Source of the DNA: CAZVQX01 sp964629735
Lineage (GTDB): Bacteria > Bacillota_I > Bacilli_A > RF39 > UBA660
Assembly (NCBI GenBank): GCA_964629735.1
Contig: CAZVQX010000003.1
Span: forward strand, 1-64,000
DNA: 64,000 nt
Reading direction: 5' to 3'
A program made the position numbers and the translations under genes. The notes under the pieces are model-generated. The model was not told the origin of the DNA and did not search any database. It saw nothing but the letters and a program-made list of their open reading frames with translations. Shown piece by piece: positions 43,445 through 52,838 of this stretch. Every line of letters starts with the position of its first letter. Position 1 is the first letter of the stretch.

Positions 43445-44641
43445 ATGAAAAGAATTATAATGCATATAGATGTTAATAATGCTTTTTTATCGTGGACAGC
43501 TGTATCATTGTTAGAAAAAGGATTAAAGTATGATATTAGGGAAGGTTATACCGTTATTGGTGGTGGCCGTGGTAAAAGATCTGGAGTAGTACTGGCCCGT
43601 TCTAATTCCAGTAAAAAAATAGGTATCAAAACAGGCGAAACAATATATCAAGCCCATAAAAAATGCTCAGTATTAAGGGTATATCCACCTGATTTCTCGT
43701 TATATGATGAAATGTCTAATAAGTTGTTTTCTTTTTTAAAAGAGTACTCCCCAGATATTGAAATAATGTCAATTGATGAGTGTTTTTTAGATTATAGTAA
43801 AGTAAGAAATTTATATGGTGATGTATTAACATTTGCCCACGACCTAAAAAATCAAATAAAAAAAGAATTAGGTTTTACAGTAAATATTGGTATTGGTAAT
43901 AATAAATTGTTAGCAAAAATGGCTTCTGATTTTTCTAAGCCGGATAAAGTACATACATTATTTGATTATGAAGTCAAGAGTAAAATGTGGATTTTACCTG
44001 TTAATAAATTATATGGTGTTGGAAAAAAAACAAGTGAAAAATTAGCAAAATTAGGTGTGAATACAATCAGCGATCTTGCCCAATTTGATATTAATATATT
44101 ATATAAACATTTTAAAAACCAAGCTTTTAAATTAATTGAGAGCGCTAATGGAATTGATAATTCGCCGGTTAATAGTGAGTATGAGTCACCTAAAGGGATA
44201 AGTAGTTCGGTGACGTTAGATTACGATTATATTAAAAAAAGTGAGATTTATAATGTTATAAATTTATTATCTGAGAGGGTAAGTTGTAATCTTCGTAAAG
44301 AAAAAAAATATGCTAGAGTTGTGGCTATTATTATTCGTGATAGTAAGTTTAAAACAAAAAGTCATCAAATTAAATTAAAAAATGCAACTAATATTAGTAG
44401 TGAAATTAACCGTATTGCAAAAAAATTATTTGATGATTTTTGGGATGGCAATCCAGTTCGATTAATAGGCGTTAAATTAGATAGTTTAGTTGATAAAGTA
44501 AACTATCAGACCTCATTGTTTGAGTCAATAGAAAAAATTGATGATAAGACTAAATTAACAGAAATAATTGATGATATTAACAACAAATATGGTGGTATGG
44601 CTATTAAATTGGCAGCAATAATAGATAAAAAAAAGATATAA
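43445..44641 (+). CDS. dinB: DNA polymerase IV (Y family)
   Basis: 398 residues. A low-fidelity translesion polymerase. Catalytic carboxylates: MHIDVNNAFLSW (Asp9 region) and MSIDECFLDYS. Helix-hairpin-helix in LYGVGKKTSEKLAKLGV, little-finger domain after about residue 245, and a C-terminal beta-clamp motif QTSLF. RBS GGTGG. The SOS box within the promoter shows it is DNA-damage induced. Confidence 0.95.
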   Translation: MKRIIMHIDVNNAFLSWTAVSLLEKGLKYDIREGYTVIGGGRGKRSGVVLARSNSSKKIGIKTGETIYQAHKKCSVLRVYPPDFSLYDEMSNKLFSFLKEYSPDIEIMSIDECFLDYSKVRNLYGDVLTFAHDLKNQIKKELGFTVNIGIGNNKLLAKMASDFSKPDKVHTLFDYEVKSKMWILPVNKLYGVGKKTSEKLAKLGVNTISDLAQFDINILYKHFKNQAFKLIESANGIDNSPVNSEYESPKGISSSVTLDYDYIKKSEIYNVINLLSERVSCNLRKEKKYARVVAIIIRDSKFKTKSHQIKLKNATNISSEINRIAKKLFDDFWDGNPVRLIGVKLDSLVDKVNYQTSLFESIEKIDDKTKLTEIIDDINNKYGGMAIKLAAIIDKKKI

Positions 44642-44685
44642 AATAAATATTTTTTATGTTATAATAAAAATGGAGGATAAGCAAA

Positions 44686-46839
44686 ATGAATAAAGACATC
44701 GTTAGAGAAATAAGTAATAATTTAAAAATAAGAGTTGAACAAGTTGAAGCTACTTTAAAACTATTAAGTGAAGGTAATACTATACCATTTATTGCGAGGT
44801 ATCGAAAAGAACAAACCCGTAATTTAGATGAAGAACAAATTCGTGCAATTAATGAAGTATATGATTATCAAGTTAATTTATTAAATCGTAAAGAGGATGT
44901 AATTCGATTAATTGATGAAAAGGGTATGTTAAATGAAGAGTTAAAAAAAGAAATTATGGAAGCTACAAAATTAGTAGAAGTCGAAGATTTGTATCGTCCA
45001 TATAAAGAAAAGAAAAAAACAAAGGCGACAGAGGCTATTAAGTTAGGACTTGAACCTTTAGCCGAAAAGATTATGGAATTTCCTTTGGATAGTTCATATG
45101 ATCAAATGGCTTCTAAATTTTTAAATGAAAAAGTAAAAACAGTAGAGGAAGCGATTACACAAGCGGGTTATATTATTGCAGAAGAAATAAGTGATAATGC
45201 TCATTATCGGAAATGGATTAGAATAAATACTTATTTATTTGGTCAATTAACAAGCGTTATAAAAAAGGATGCGGTTGATGATGGTAAAGTATATGAGATG
45301 TATTATGACTATCAAGAAAGTGTTAAACTTATAAAACCCCACCGTGTATTAGCTATTAATCGTGGTGAAAAAGAAAAAGTATTAACCGTAAAAATAGTAG
45401 TTGATGAGGAACGAATTTTAAGTTATTTAGAATCAAAAATAATTAAAAATGAAAATTCATTTGTTATACCTTTTGTGAAGGAAGTAATTAAGGATAGTTA
45501 TAAAAGACTAATTGCACCGTCGGTTGAAAGAGAAATAAGAGCCGAATTAAAGGAAAAAGCAGAAGAGGTAGCTATTAAAAATTTTGGCCAGAATCTTGAA
45601 AAATTATTATTACAACCACCGCTAAAAGATAAAACAATTTTAGCCCTTGATCCGGCTTTCCGTACCGGTTGTAAATTAGCTGTCATTGATAATTTAGGAC
45701 AAAAGTTAGCAATAGAGGTAATTTATCCACATGCTCCGCATAATGAGTATGAAAAAAGCAAAAATAAGATATTGGAACTGATTTATAAATACAATATTGA
45801 TATAATTGCGATAGGTAATGGGACAGCATCCCGAGAGAGTGAATTTTTGGTTGCCGATATAATTAAAACGTCACCTAGAAAGATAGAATATATTATAGTT
45901 AACGAAGCAGGTGCAAGTGTATATTCAGCTAGTCAAATTGCAATTGAAGAATTTCCAGATTTGCATGTTGAAGAGCGCAGTGCTATAAGTATTGGTCGAA
46001 GATTACAAGATCCATTATCTGAATTAGTAAAAATAGATCCAAAAAGTATCGGTGTTGGTTTATATCAACATGATGTTACAAATAAAAATTTAACGGAATC
46101 CCTAGATTTTGTGGTAACAAAAGTCGTTAATCAAGTTGGTGTTAATATTAATACTGCAAGTCCATCACTTTTAAAATATGTTTCAGGCATTAATAAGCGT
46201 AATATAACCAAAATTATTGATTATAGGAATAAGTTTGGAAAAATTAAATCGCGTGATGAAATTAAAAAATCTAATCTACTAAGTGACAAGGTATTTGAAC
46301 AAGCAATTGGCTTTTTAAGAGTTATTGATGGGGATAATCCGTTGGATGTGACCGATATTCACCCAGAGAGTTATGAGGTTGCTAAACAACTACTTAGTGA
46401 TATAGGTATGGATGAAACTGAAATAGGCGGTAACAATCTAATTGATAAATTAAATAAAGTAGATATCAACCAATATGTGACAAAATTAAAAACAGACAAA
46501 TATACGTTAGAAGATATTATAAAATCATTACAGAAGCCTAATCGTGATCCGCGTGATATGATGGATAAACCAATTTTAAAAAGTGATGTGTTAAATATAG
46601 ATGATTTAAAAATAGGAATGAAGTTACAAGGAACAGTTCGTAATGTCGTTGATTTTGGTGCTTTTATTGATATTGGTCTTGATAATGATGGATTAGCGCA
46701 TATATCAAAATTAAGTAATCAATATATTAAACACCCAAGCGATGTTGTAAATGTTGGCGATATTGTTGAATGTTATGTTGATGAAATTCTAAAAGAAAAA
46801 AATAAAGTTTCATTGACATTTATAAAGAAGGAGGATTAA
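44686..46839 (+). CDS. tex: Transcription accessory protein Tex
   Basis: 717 residues. Order: N-terminal helical HTH part (NTIPFIARYRKEQT), central YqgF/RNase H-like domain (LDPAFRTGCKLAVIDNLGQ...GNGTASRESE), helix-hairpin-helix (VGVNINTASPSLLKYVSGI), and a C-terminal S1 domain (KLQGTVRNVVDFGAFIDIGLDNDGLAHISKLS). Binds RNA and the transcription apparatus. RBS GGAGGA. Followed 4 nt later by an unknown envelope gene. Confidence 0.97.
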   Translation: MNKDIVREISNNLKIRVEQVEATLKLLSEGNTIPFIARYRKEQTRNLDEEQIRAINEVYDYQVNLLNRKEDVIRLIDEKGMLNEELKKEIMEATKLVEVEDLYRPYKEKKKTKATEAIKLGLEPLAEKIMEFPLDSSYDQMASKFLNEKVKTVEEAITQAGYIIAEEISDNAHYRKWIRINTYLFGQLTSVIKKDAVDDGKVYEMYYDYQESVKLIKPHRVLAINRGEKEKVLTVKIVVDEERILSYLESKIIKNENSFVIPFVKEVIKDSYKRLIAPSVEREIRAELKEKAEEVAIKNFGQNLEKLLLQPPLKDKTILALDPAFRTGCKLAVIDNLGQKLAIEVIYPHAPHNEYEKSKNKILELIYKYNIDIIAIGNGTASRESEFLVADIIKTSPRKIEYIIVNEAGASVYSASQIAIEEFPDLHVEERSAISIGRRLQDPLSELVKIDPKSIGVGLYQHDVTNKNLTESLDFVVTKVVNQVGVNINTASPSLLKYVSGINKRNITKIIDYRNKFGKIKSRDEIKKSNLLSDKVFEQAIGFLRVIDGDNPLDVTDIHPESYEVAKQLLSDIGMDETEIGGNNLIDKLNKVDINQYVTKLKTDKYTLEDIIKSLQKPNRDPRDMMDKPILKSDVLNIDDLKIGMKLQGTVRNVVDFGAFIDIGLDNDGLAHISKLSNQYIKHPSDVVNVGDIVECYVDEILKEKNKVSLTFIKKED

Positions 46840-46843
46840 TATT

Positions 46844-47392
46844 ATGAATGAAAAAAAATTGATGATGATTGCAATAGGAATATTATCATTATTATTAATT
46901 ATTGTTTTATTTAGTACTGATTTTAAACAATTAAAGAGGGATAGAGTGGCAAAAAAAATAGCAACAGAACAATTTGATAAATTGTTATCTATTCATACTT
47001 TTAATAATGTTTTTAAAATTGATGAGGAACAAATAGAGATTGATGATTTATGGTATAAAAAGATATTAAACTATGAAGAAGTATTAAATGAAAATTTTAC
47101 GGAAAATGGTAAAAAAATCTTAAATGAAAATTTTAAAAAATATATATTACAAATTGGCAATAATTATTATATAAAATTAGATGAATTAAATTTTGAAACA
47201 GAATATAACAAAAGTCAATTTAAAAAAGTTGAAGTGACAGAAAACAGAATAGATTATAACATTAAAACGTCGATAAAATTTATCGATCAAAAAGGTACTT
47301 TAGATAATAAAATTATTTTAATAAAAGAAAAAGATAAATGGTTAATTGATAATTATAAAATTGAAAAATATAATTATGTTTATAAAGATTAA
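46844..47392 (+). CDS. Unknown membrane-anchored protein
   Basis: 182 residues. N-terminal anchor (about 5-24) then an extracytoplasmic domain of alternating strands and helices (DLWYKKILNYEEVLNENF...NYYIKLDEL...VEVTENRIDYNIKTSIKF...IILIKEKDKWLIDNYKIE). The layout, ending in KDKWLIDNYK, resembles NTF2-like extracellular domains, but this is weak. The RBS AAGGAGGATTAAT is formed at the tex stop, so it is in the tex transcript. Confidence 0.65.
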   Translation: MNEKKLMMIAIGILSLLLIIVLFSTDFKQLKRDRVAKKIATEQFDKLLSIHTFNNVFKIDEEQIEIDDLWYKKILNYEEVLNENFTENGKKILNENFKKYILQIGNNYYIKLDELNFETEYNKSQFKKVEVTENRIDYNIKTSIKFIDQKGTLDNKIILIKEKDKWLIDNYKIEKYNYVYKD

Positions 47393-47424
47393 TTATTTAT
47401 ATTCAATAAAGAGGGATGTATTAT

Positions 47425-48159
47425 ATGAAAAATAAAAAAATAATTTTAACAATAATAATTATATTAGTTGTAATAATTTCGTTTATTGGGTATAAGTTCA
47501 TTAAAGATAAAGAACATATATTACCAAATAATAATATTGATAATAATACTCCTAAGCCTGTGATTAAGCGAATTAAAAGCAAAGTTGATTTTAATAATAA
47601 TGGAATTGATGATTATAGTGATTTTGTAATTGGTGCTAGAAAGCAAACTGAACTTAATCCTAGATATGATGGCAGTATAATATATCATGGTGGATACCCA
47701 CCTGATGGTGAGGGTGTATGTACCGATTTAATATGGAAAGCTTTTAAGGAGGCGGGTTATTCATTAAAAGATATGGTTGATTATGATATAAAAAACAATA
47801 ATGAGTTTTATCCATCAACTCATCGTTTTGGACCGGAACCAAATATTGACTTTCGTCGTGTTCAAAATTTAGAAGTTTTCTTCGACCGATTTGCTAAACA
47901 ATTAACTTTAGATCCATATAAAGTTGAAGAATGGCAACCTGGCGATATTGTAATTTTTGGTGACCAAGGTCATATTGCTATGATATCAGATAAAAGAAAT
48001 AATGAAGGAATCCCTTGGATTCTTCATACATCTGATGAAATTACCGGTGAAGAAGAAGGTTTAATAAGAAGGCATACCGATGAAAACGGACCAATAACAA
48101 GACATTATCGCTTTGAGTATGACCCAAACGAGTTGAAATTATTTGAATGGGTTGATTAA
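47425..48159 (+). CDS. DUF1287 (YijF-like) cell-envelope protein
   Basis: 244 residues from the ATG at 47425 (GAGGG 10 nt upstream; an earlier ATG at 47416 lies too close). N-terminal anchor (about 6-22), then a DUF1287 domain with Cys in GEGVCTDLIWKAFKEAGYSLKDMV, DYDIKNN, WQPGDIVIFGDQGHIAMISDKRN and ILHTS. The Cys...His arrangement (Cys plus QGHIAM) is that of NlpC/P60-like cysteine amidases. Probably acts on cell wall peptides or amides; substrate not known. Confidence 0.85.
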   Translation: MKNKKIILTIIIILVVIISFIGYKFIKDKEHILPNNNIDNNTPKPVIKRIKSKVDFNNNGIDDYSDFVIGARKQTELNPRYDGSIIYHGGYPPDGEGVCTDLIWKAFKEAGYSLKDMVDYDIKNNNEFYPSTHRFGPEPNIDFRRVQNLEVFFDRFAKQLTLDPYKVEEWQPGDIVIFGDQGHIAMISDKRNNEGIPWILHTSDEITGEEEGLIRRHTDENGPITRHYRFEYDPNELKLFEWVD

Positions 48160-48174
48160 AATCAAATATATTTT

Positions 48175-48202
48175 AAAAAAAGAAGGAAACTTCTTTTTTT
48201 AA
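48175..48202 (+). terminator. Terminator of the tex operon
   Basis: AAAAAAAGAAG / CTTCTTTTTTT arms with a 4-nt loop. Confidence 0.75.
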
Positions 48203-48312
48203 TTGTAAAATACATTCTATGATAACTAATAAAATGAAATTAAAAACTTTTACAGATGTTTTTTTAAATAAAAAATGTTATAATCGTAGTTATGTTATAA
48301 AAGAGGTGTTTT

Positions 48313-49932
48313 ATGCTAGAAGTAAATAATTTAAGTTTAGTTTTTCCTGATAAAAAATTATTTGAAGATGTAAATGTTAAATTTACATCAGGTAACTGTT
48401 ATGGAATAATAGGTGCGAATGGGGCTGGGAAGTCGACGCTTTTAAAGATTTTATCTGGAGATATAGATTCGACAACAGGTAATGTTTATATTGAGCCAAA
48501 TTGTAGAATGGCCGTTTTAAAACAAAATCATTATGAATTTGATAATTTTAATGTAATAGACACAATTATAATGGGACATAAAAGGTTATATGAAATTCGT
48601 GATGAAAAAGATTTAATATATAGTAAAACCGATTTTACAGAAGCAGACGGAATTCGAGCTGGTGAATTAGAGATGGAATTTGCCGATTTAGATGGTTGGG
48701 AGGCTGAAGCTAATGCCTCTAAATTACTAAGTGATTTAGGTGTCAAAACTGATTTATTTGATAAAAAAATGAAAGAAATATCAGCTAAGGATAAAGTAAA
48801 GGTGTTACTAGCCCAAGCTTTGTTTGGGAATCCTGATATTTTATTAATGGATGAACCGACCAATGGTTTAGATTTTAAAGCTATATCCTGGTTGGAAAAT
48901 TTTTTAATTGATTATGATAAGATAGTTATTGTTGTCTCTCATGATCGACATTTTTTAAACAAAGTATGTACTCATATGTTAGATATTGATTATGGTACAG
49001 CAAAATTATATCCTGGTAATTATGATTTTTGGTATCAATCAAGTCAATTAGCTTTACTCTTATCAAAAGAGGCTAATAAAAAGAAGGAAAGACAAATAAA
49101 AGAATTAGAAAATTTTATTGCACGTTTTAGCGCGAATGCTTCAAAGTCAAAACAAGCAACTTCACGTAAAAAAAGCCTTGAGAAAATTGTTCTAGAAGAT
49201 ATAAAACCTTCTAATCGAAAATATCCTTATATTGGTTTTAATTTAAATCGGGAATTAGGTAAAGATATATTAGTGGTTGAAAATGTGTGTAAGACAATCA
49301 ATGGTGAGGTTATTTTAAATAATATTTCTTTTACAATTAATAAAGGTGACAAAGTAGCTATTTTGGGTGAAAATGACTTAGCTAAAACCGTTTTGTTTAA
49401 AATTTTATCTGGTGAAATAGAGGCTGATTCTGGCAACTTTAAATGGGGACAAACTGTAGAATATGATTATTTGCCACAGGATAATTCGTCCTATTTTGAA
49501 AATAATAATTTAAATTTAATAGAATGGTTAAGTCAATATTCTAGAGAACAATCAGAAAATTATATTCGTGGTTTTTTAGGTAGAATGTTATTTTCTGGTG
49601 ATCAACCTTTAAAGCAAGTTAAATTTTTATCAGGTGGTGAAAAGGTTCGTTGTATGTTTTCAAAATTAATGGTACAAGGTTCTAATTTCTTAATATTAGA
49701 TCAACCTACTAATCACCTTGATTTAGAATCAATACAAGCGGTTAATGATGGTTTAGTTAATTATCGTGGTTGTATTTTATTTACTTCTAATGATCATAGT
49801 TTTATTGATAGTGTAGCTAATGTATTAGTAGAAATTACACCAAATGGTTCATATGTTAAAAGAATGAAGTTTAACGAATATTTAAATGATGAAAAAATTC
49901 AAAATAAAATTGCTAAAATGTATAATTTATAA
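48313..49932 (+). CDS. ABC-F ATPase (YbiT/YkpA type) with one altered ATP site
   Basis: 539 residues, two ABC domains joined by a charged helical linker, no membrane part, as for ribosome-associated ABC-F translation factors. Domain 1: Walker A GANGAGKST (34-42), Walker B with Glu181 in MDEPTNGLD, but signature ISAKDK (156-161) instead of LSGGx. Domain 2: Walker A GENDLAKTV (352-360), lacking the usual GxGKT pattern, signature intact LSGGEK (439-444), Walker B with Gln464 in LDQPTNHLD instead of Glu. The composite site made of domain 1 Walker motifs plus domain 2 signature is intact; the other site has three changes. The GENDxAKT-type loop may be shared by this subfamily. RBS AGAGGTG. Confidence 0.9.
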   Translation: MLEVNNLSLVFPDKKLFEDVNVKFTSGNCYGIIGANGAGKSTLLKILSGDIDSTTGNVYIEPNCRMAVLKQNHYEFDNFNVIDTIIMGHKRLYEIRDEKDLIYSKTDFTEADGIRAGELEMEFADLDGWEAEANASKLLSDLGVKTDLFDKKMKEISAKDKVKVLLAQALFGNPDILLMDEPTNGLDFKAISWLENFLIDYDKIVIVVSHDRHFLNKVCTHMLDIDYGTAKLYPGNYDFWYQSSQLALLLSKEANKKKERQIKELENFIARFSANASKSKQATSRKKSLEKIVLEDIKPSNRKYPYIGFNLNRELGKDILVVENVCKTINGEVILNNISFTINKGDKVAILGENDLAKTVLFKILSGEIEADSGNFKWGQTVEYDYLPQDNSSYFENNNLNLIEWLSQYSREQSENYIRGFLGRMLFSGDQPLKQVKFLSGGEKVRCMFSKLMVQGSNFLILDQPTNHLDLESIQAVNDGLVNYRGCILFTSNDHSFIDSVANVLVEITPNGSYVKRMKFNEYLNDEKIQNKIAKMYNL

Positions 49933-49949
49933 TTAATGTGTAAACGAAT

Positions 49950-49979
49950 GGGGTTATAACGAAAAACCCCTTTTTTTTT
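49950..49979 (+). terminator. Terminator after the ABC-F gene
   Basis: GGGGTT / AACCCC arms and nine Ts. Confidence 0.85.
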
Positions 49980-50021
49980 ATGTGTAAACATTGTATAATA
50001 ATATTAGAATGGAGGGGCTTT

Positions 50022-51287
50022 ATGGCGAGAGGTTTAAAGATACCAAAGCGCAAAAAAGATTCAATTACAGAAAAAATCAAAAAATATGATAAACCAAAAT
50101 ATGTTTATATTCCCCTTATTTGTCAAAATGATACGAATATAACAGTTTTAGTAAAACAAGGTGATTATGTTTGTAAAGGAGATGTTATTGCTAGAAGAAG
50201 AGGACATTTTAAAGTTCCTATTCATGCCAGTGTTAGTGGTAAAGTAATATCATTTGAAGAAAAATTATATATAACTGGGCAAGAAGTAAAATGTGTTGTT
50301 ATTGAGAATGATTTTAAAGAACTTGTATCAACCAATTTTGAAGTTCCTAAACAAATTAATCATTATACGAAAGAAGAGTTTATAAATATAATTAAAGATT
50401 CTGGGATTGTTGGTTTGGGCGGTGGTGGATTTCCAACATATGCTAAATATGAAACTAATGACAAAATTAATACATTAATTATTAATGCCCTTGAATGTGA
50501 ACCATATATAACTGCTGATTATATGTTGATTAAAGAAAAGTGCGAAGAAATATTAGAGGCAATAGACGCTGTTTTGAATATTAATGATATTCCTGAAGCT
50601 ATTATTGCTGTTAATAAAAAAAACACAGAAGTTATTGAAATTTTTAATACTTTTATTGGTACTTATATTAAAATTAAATTAGTCCCTGTCCCTAATATTT
50701 ATCCAATGGGGTGGGAGAGATCATTAATAAAACAGGTGAAAGGTGTAACTTATAATAAAATACCGATTGAAAAGGGAATTGTTGTTAATAATGTTTCGAC
50801 AATGTATGCGATATATGAAGCACTAAAATATGGTAAACCAATGATTGAACGAATTATGACAATTACTGGCGATATGATCAAAGAACCACAAAATATTTTA
50901 ATAAAGGTTGGAACACCGGTTAAAGAAATAATTAATTCAATTGGTGGTTATCAAGAGGGTGACGTAATTAGTCTTATTGCTGGCGGCCCCATGATGGGGG
51001 TTGCAGTTCCTTCGGATGAATTAATTACAAGTTCAAATTTGTTAGGAATTGTATTAATGTCATATGTAAGCGATGAACCGCCGACAGAATGTTTACGATG
51101 TGGTAAATGTGTTGAAGTATGTCCGGCTAAACTTTCTCCAGTTTTAATAATGGACAATTTTCAAGATAGTGACAAATTAACTGATCTTCGGCCTAAAAAT
51201 TGTGTTGAATGTGGTCTCTGTTCGTATATTTGCCCAGCCAAAATAAGAGTTAGAGAATTTGTTATTCGCGCTAAAGAAAAGGTGTAA
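50022..51287 (+). CDS. rnfC: Rnf complex subunit RnfC
   Basis: 421 residues from the ATG at 50022 (GGAGGGG at 50011-50017; a frame to 49980 has no RBS). RnfC is the NADH-binding subunit of the ferredoxin:NAD+ oxidoreductase that pumps Na+ or H+. The N-terminal barrel-sandwich domain (VKQGDYVCKGDVIARR...VHASVSG-like IHASVSGKVIS) is followed by the NAD/FMN domain (VGLGGGGFPTYAKYE, NALECEPYITADY) and two [4Fe-4S] motifs, CLRCGKCVEVCP and CVECGLCSYICP. First gene of the rnfC-D/G-E-A-B order. No direct -35 recognised, -10-like TATAAT at 49994. Confidence 0.95.
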   Translation: MARGLKIPKRKKDSITEKIKKYDKPKYVYIPLICQNDTNITVLVKQGDYVCKGDVIARRRGHFKVPIHASVSGKVISFEEKLYITGQEVKCVVIENDFKELVSTNFEVPKQINHYTKEEFINIIKDSGIVGLGGGGFPTYAKYETNDKINTLIINALECEPYITADYMLIKEKCEEILEAIDAVLNINDIPEAIIAVNKKNTEVIEIFNTFIGTYIKIKLVPVPNIYPMGWERSLIKQVKGVTYNKIPIEKGIVVNNVSTMYAIYEALKYGKPMIERIMTITGDMIKEPQNILIKVGTPVKEIINSIGGYQEGDVISLIAGGPMMGVAVPSDELITSSNLLGIVLMSYVSDEPPTECLRCGKCVEVCPAKLSPVLIMDNFQDSDKLTDLRPKNCVECGLCSYICPAKIRVREFVIRAKEKV

Positions 51288-51301
51288 AAAGGAGGCATAT
51301 G

Positions 51302-52732
51302 ATGAAAATTATGAAAGTTGAAGTAGGTCCTTATATAAAAGATAAAAATAATACTAATAAAATAATGAAACATTTACTAATCTCATTATTACCTATTATT
51401 GTATTTAGTTTTATAAAAAATGGTGTTATTCCTTATAATAAAGGTTATATCAGTTTTTTTGAAATGTTTTATCCATTAATTTTTATTATTACTGGTACAA
51501 TTTCTACATTCTTAATTGAACTGTTGTATGCAAGATTTATTCTTTCTAAACAAAAAGCTCAATTAAAAAAATATATGATGTCATCTCACTCTATTTTTCC
51601 CGGACTTTTTCTTTCTTTGATTTTACCAATAAATACACCAATATTAGTTTTAATAATGGGCTCATTTATTGCCATTGTAGTTGGTAAAATGTTGTTTGGC
51701 GGATTTGGTAATAATGTATTTAATCCGGCTTTAATTGGATGTTTGTTTATATTATTAATATATGGTCCAATGATTGCTGGTCATGGTGGCTATTTAAATA
51801 AAATGGAAATTTCAACAACTAGTGCAACACCACTATCTAATATTTCATCAGTTGAAGGAATTGGTAGTTATGATAGTTTAGTAAAACCGTATGGTAGTTT
51901 GTTAAATTTTGGGGTTGGAACAATCCCAGGTGCAATTGGTGAAACTAGTGCAATATTATGCTTAATTAGTTTAATATATCTTTTAATTTTTCAAGTTATA
52001 AAATGGCCTATTCCAATAATTTATATTGGTACCGTTTTTGGAATGACTTATATGATTGGTAGCTTAAATGGATTATCGATTTGGTATCCACTTTTTCAAG
52101 TTATGAGTGGTGGTTTGATGTTTGGGGCGGTTTTTATGGCAACCGATCCGGTAACAAGTCCTACAACTCCAATTGGTCAAATATTATATGGCTTATTTTT
52201 AGGAATATTAACGGTGACAATAAGATATTTGACTTCATATCCAGAAGGCGTTTTAACTAGTATCTTAACTTTGAATATGTTTGTTTTTATTTTTGATAAG
52301 ATTGGTTCAAAAGCTAGATTTAATTTTAATAAAGCAGTATTGCATTTTATTGTAGCATGGGTTTTAATTTTAGGCCTTAGTATATATATCGGTAATAGTT
52401 ATAAGAAAAATAATAATCAAAATGATAATAACTTTAAACTTGTATCGGTTGATGAAATAAATAAACAAACAGTATATGTTGTGCAACAAAAAGCTTTTAG
52501 TGGTAATATTGAGGCTAGAATAATTTTTGAAAATAATAATATTCAAAGTATTGATATTATAAATGTTAATGATGATTATTATCCCAAAATTGCAAAAGTT
52601 AATTTTATAGATATTTTACTTAATAATCAAAAAGAAATTGAAGACGTTGATACCGTTAGTGGTGCTACAATTACATCGTCAGCTATTAAAAATATGATCA
52701 TTAATACAATGAGAGAACACGGAGTGCGATAA
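51302..52732 (+). CDS. rnfD: RnfD fused to a C-terminal RnfG-like FMN domain
   Basis: 476 residues from the second of two adjacent ATGs (GGAGG 6 nt upstream). Residues 1-340 are RnfD: membrane helices, FMN attachment region TTSATPLSNI (S-A-T-P), VGTIPGAIGETSA and MATDPVTSPTTPIGQ. Residues about 350-372 form an extra membrane helix, then a soluble FMN_bind domain of RnfG type (VYVVQQKAFSGNIEARIIF...DVDTVSGATITSSAI), with Thr in SGATITS as the covalent FMN site. RnfD alone is about 310-350 residues and RnfG is normally a separate gene just after it; no separate rnfG exists here. The fusion is seen directly in one uninterrupted frame. Confidence 0.92.
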   Translation: MKIMKVEVGPYIKDKNNTNKIMKHLLISLLPIIVFSFIKNGVIPYNKGYISFFEMFYPLIFIITGTISTFLIELLYARFILSKQKAQLKKYMMSSHSIFPGLFLSLILPINTPILVLIMGSFIAIVVGKMLFGGFGNNVFNPALIGCLFILLIYGPMIAGHGGYLNKMEISTTSATPLSNISSVEGIGSYDSLVKPYGSLLNFGVGTIPGAIGETSAILCLISLIYLLIFQVIKWPIPIIYIGTVFGMTYMIGSLNGLSIWYPLFQVMSGGLMFGAVFMATDPVTSPTTPIGQILYGLFLGILTVTIRYLTSYPEGVLTSILTLNMFVFIFDKIGSKARFNFNKAVLHFIVAWVLILGLSIYIGNSYKKNNNQNDNNFKLVSVDEINKQTVYVVQQKAFSGNIEARIIFENNNIQSIDIINVNDDYYPKIAKVNFIDILLNNQKEIEDVDTVSGATITSSAIKNMIINTMREHGVR

Positions 52733-52733
52733 T

Positions 52734-52826
52734 ATGAAAAGTAAAATAAAAAGTATCTTAGTGCTTACTTTAACAGCTTTAATATGTGCAATAATAATAT
52801 ATTATGTGTTTAAAATAATTAGTTAG
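52734..52826 (+). CDS. 30-aa single-helix micro-protein in the rnfG position
   Basis: ATG at 52734, one base after the rnfD stop, ends TAG 52824-52826. GGAG lies 9 nt upstream, inside rnfD. The peptide is MKSKIKSILVLTLTALICAIII followed by YYVFKIIS: a basic start then one hydrophobic helix with one Cys. Its place between rnfD and rnfE is that of rnfG, and its shape recalls the RnfG anchor helix. It is too short for routine gene finders. Real translation is likely but unproven. Confidence 0.55.
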   Translation: MKSKIKSILVLTLTALICAIIIYYVFKIIS

Positions 52827-52838
52827 AGGGGAGTAAAA

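Noticed and set aside
52200..52732. Two separate genes (rnfD and rnfG) merged by a sequencing error
   Set aside because: The frame is open across the join with a membrane helix and polar linker in the right place; a frameshift error would be expected to break the frame.
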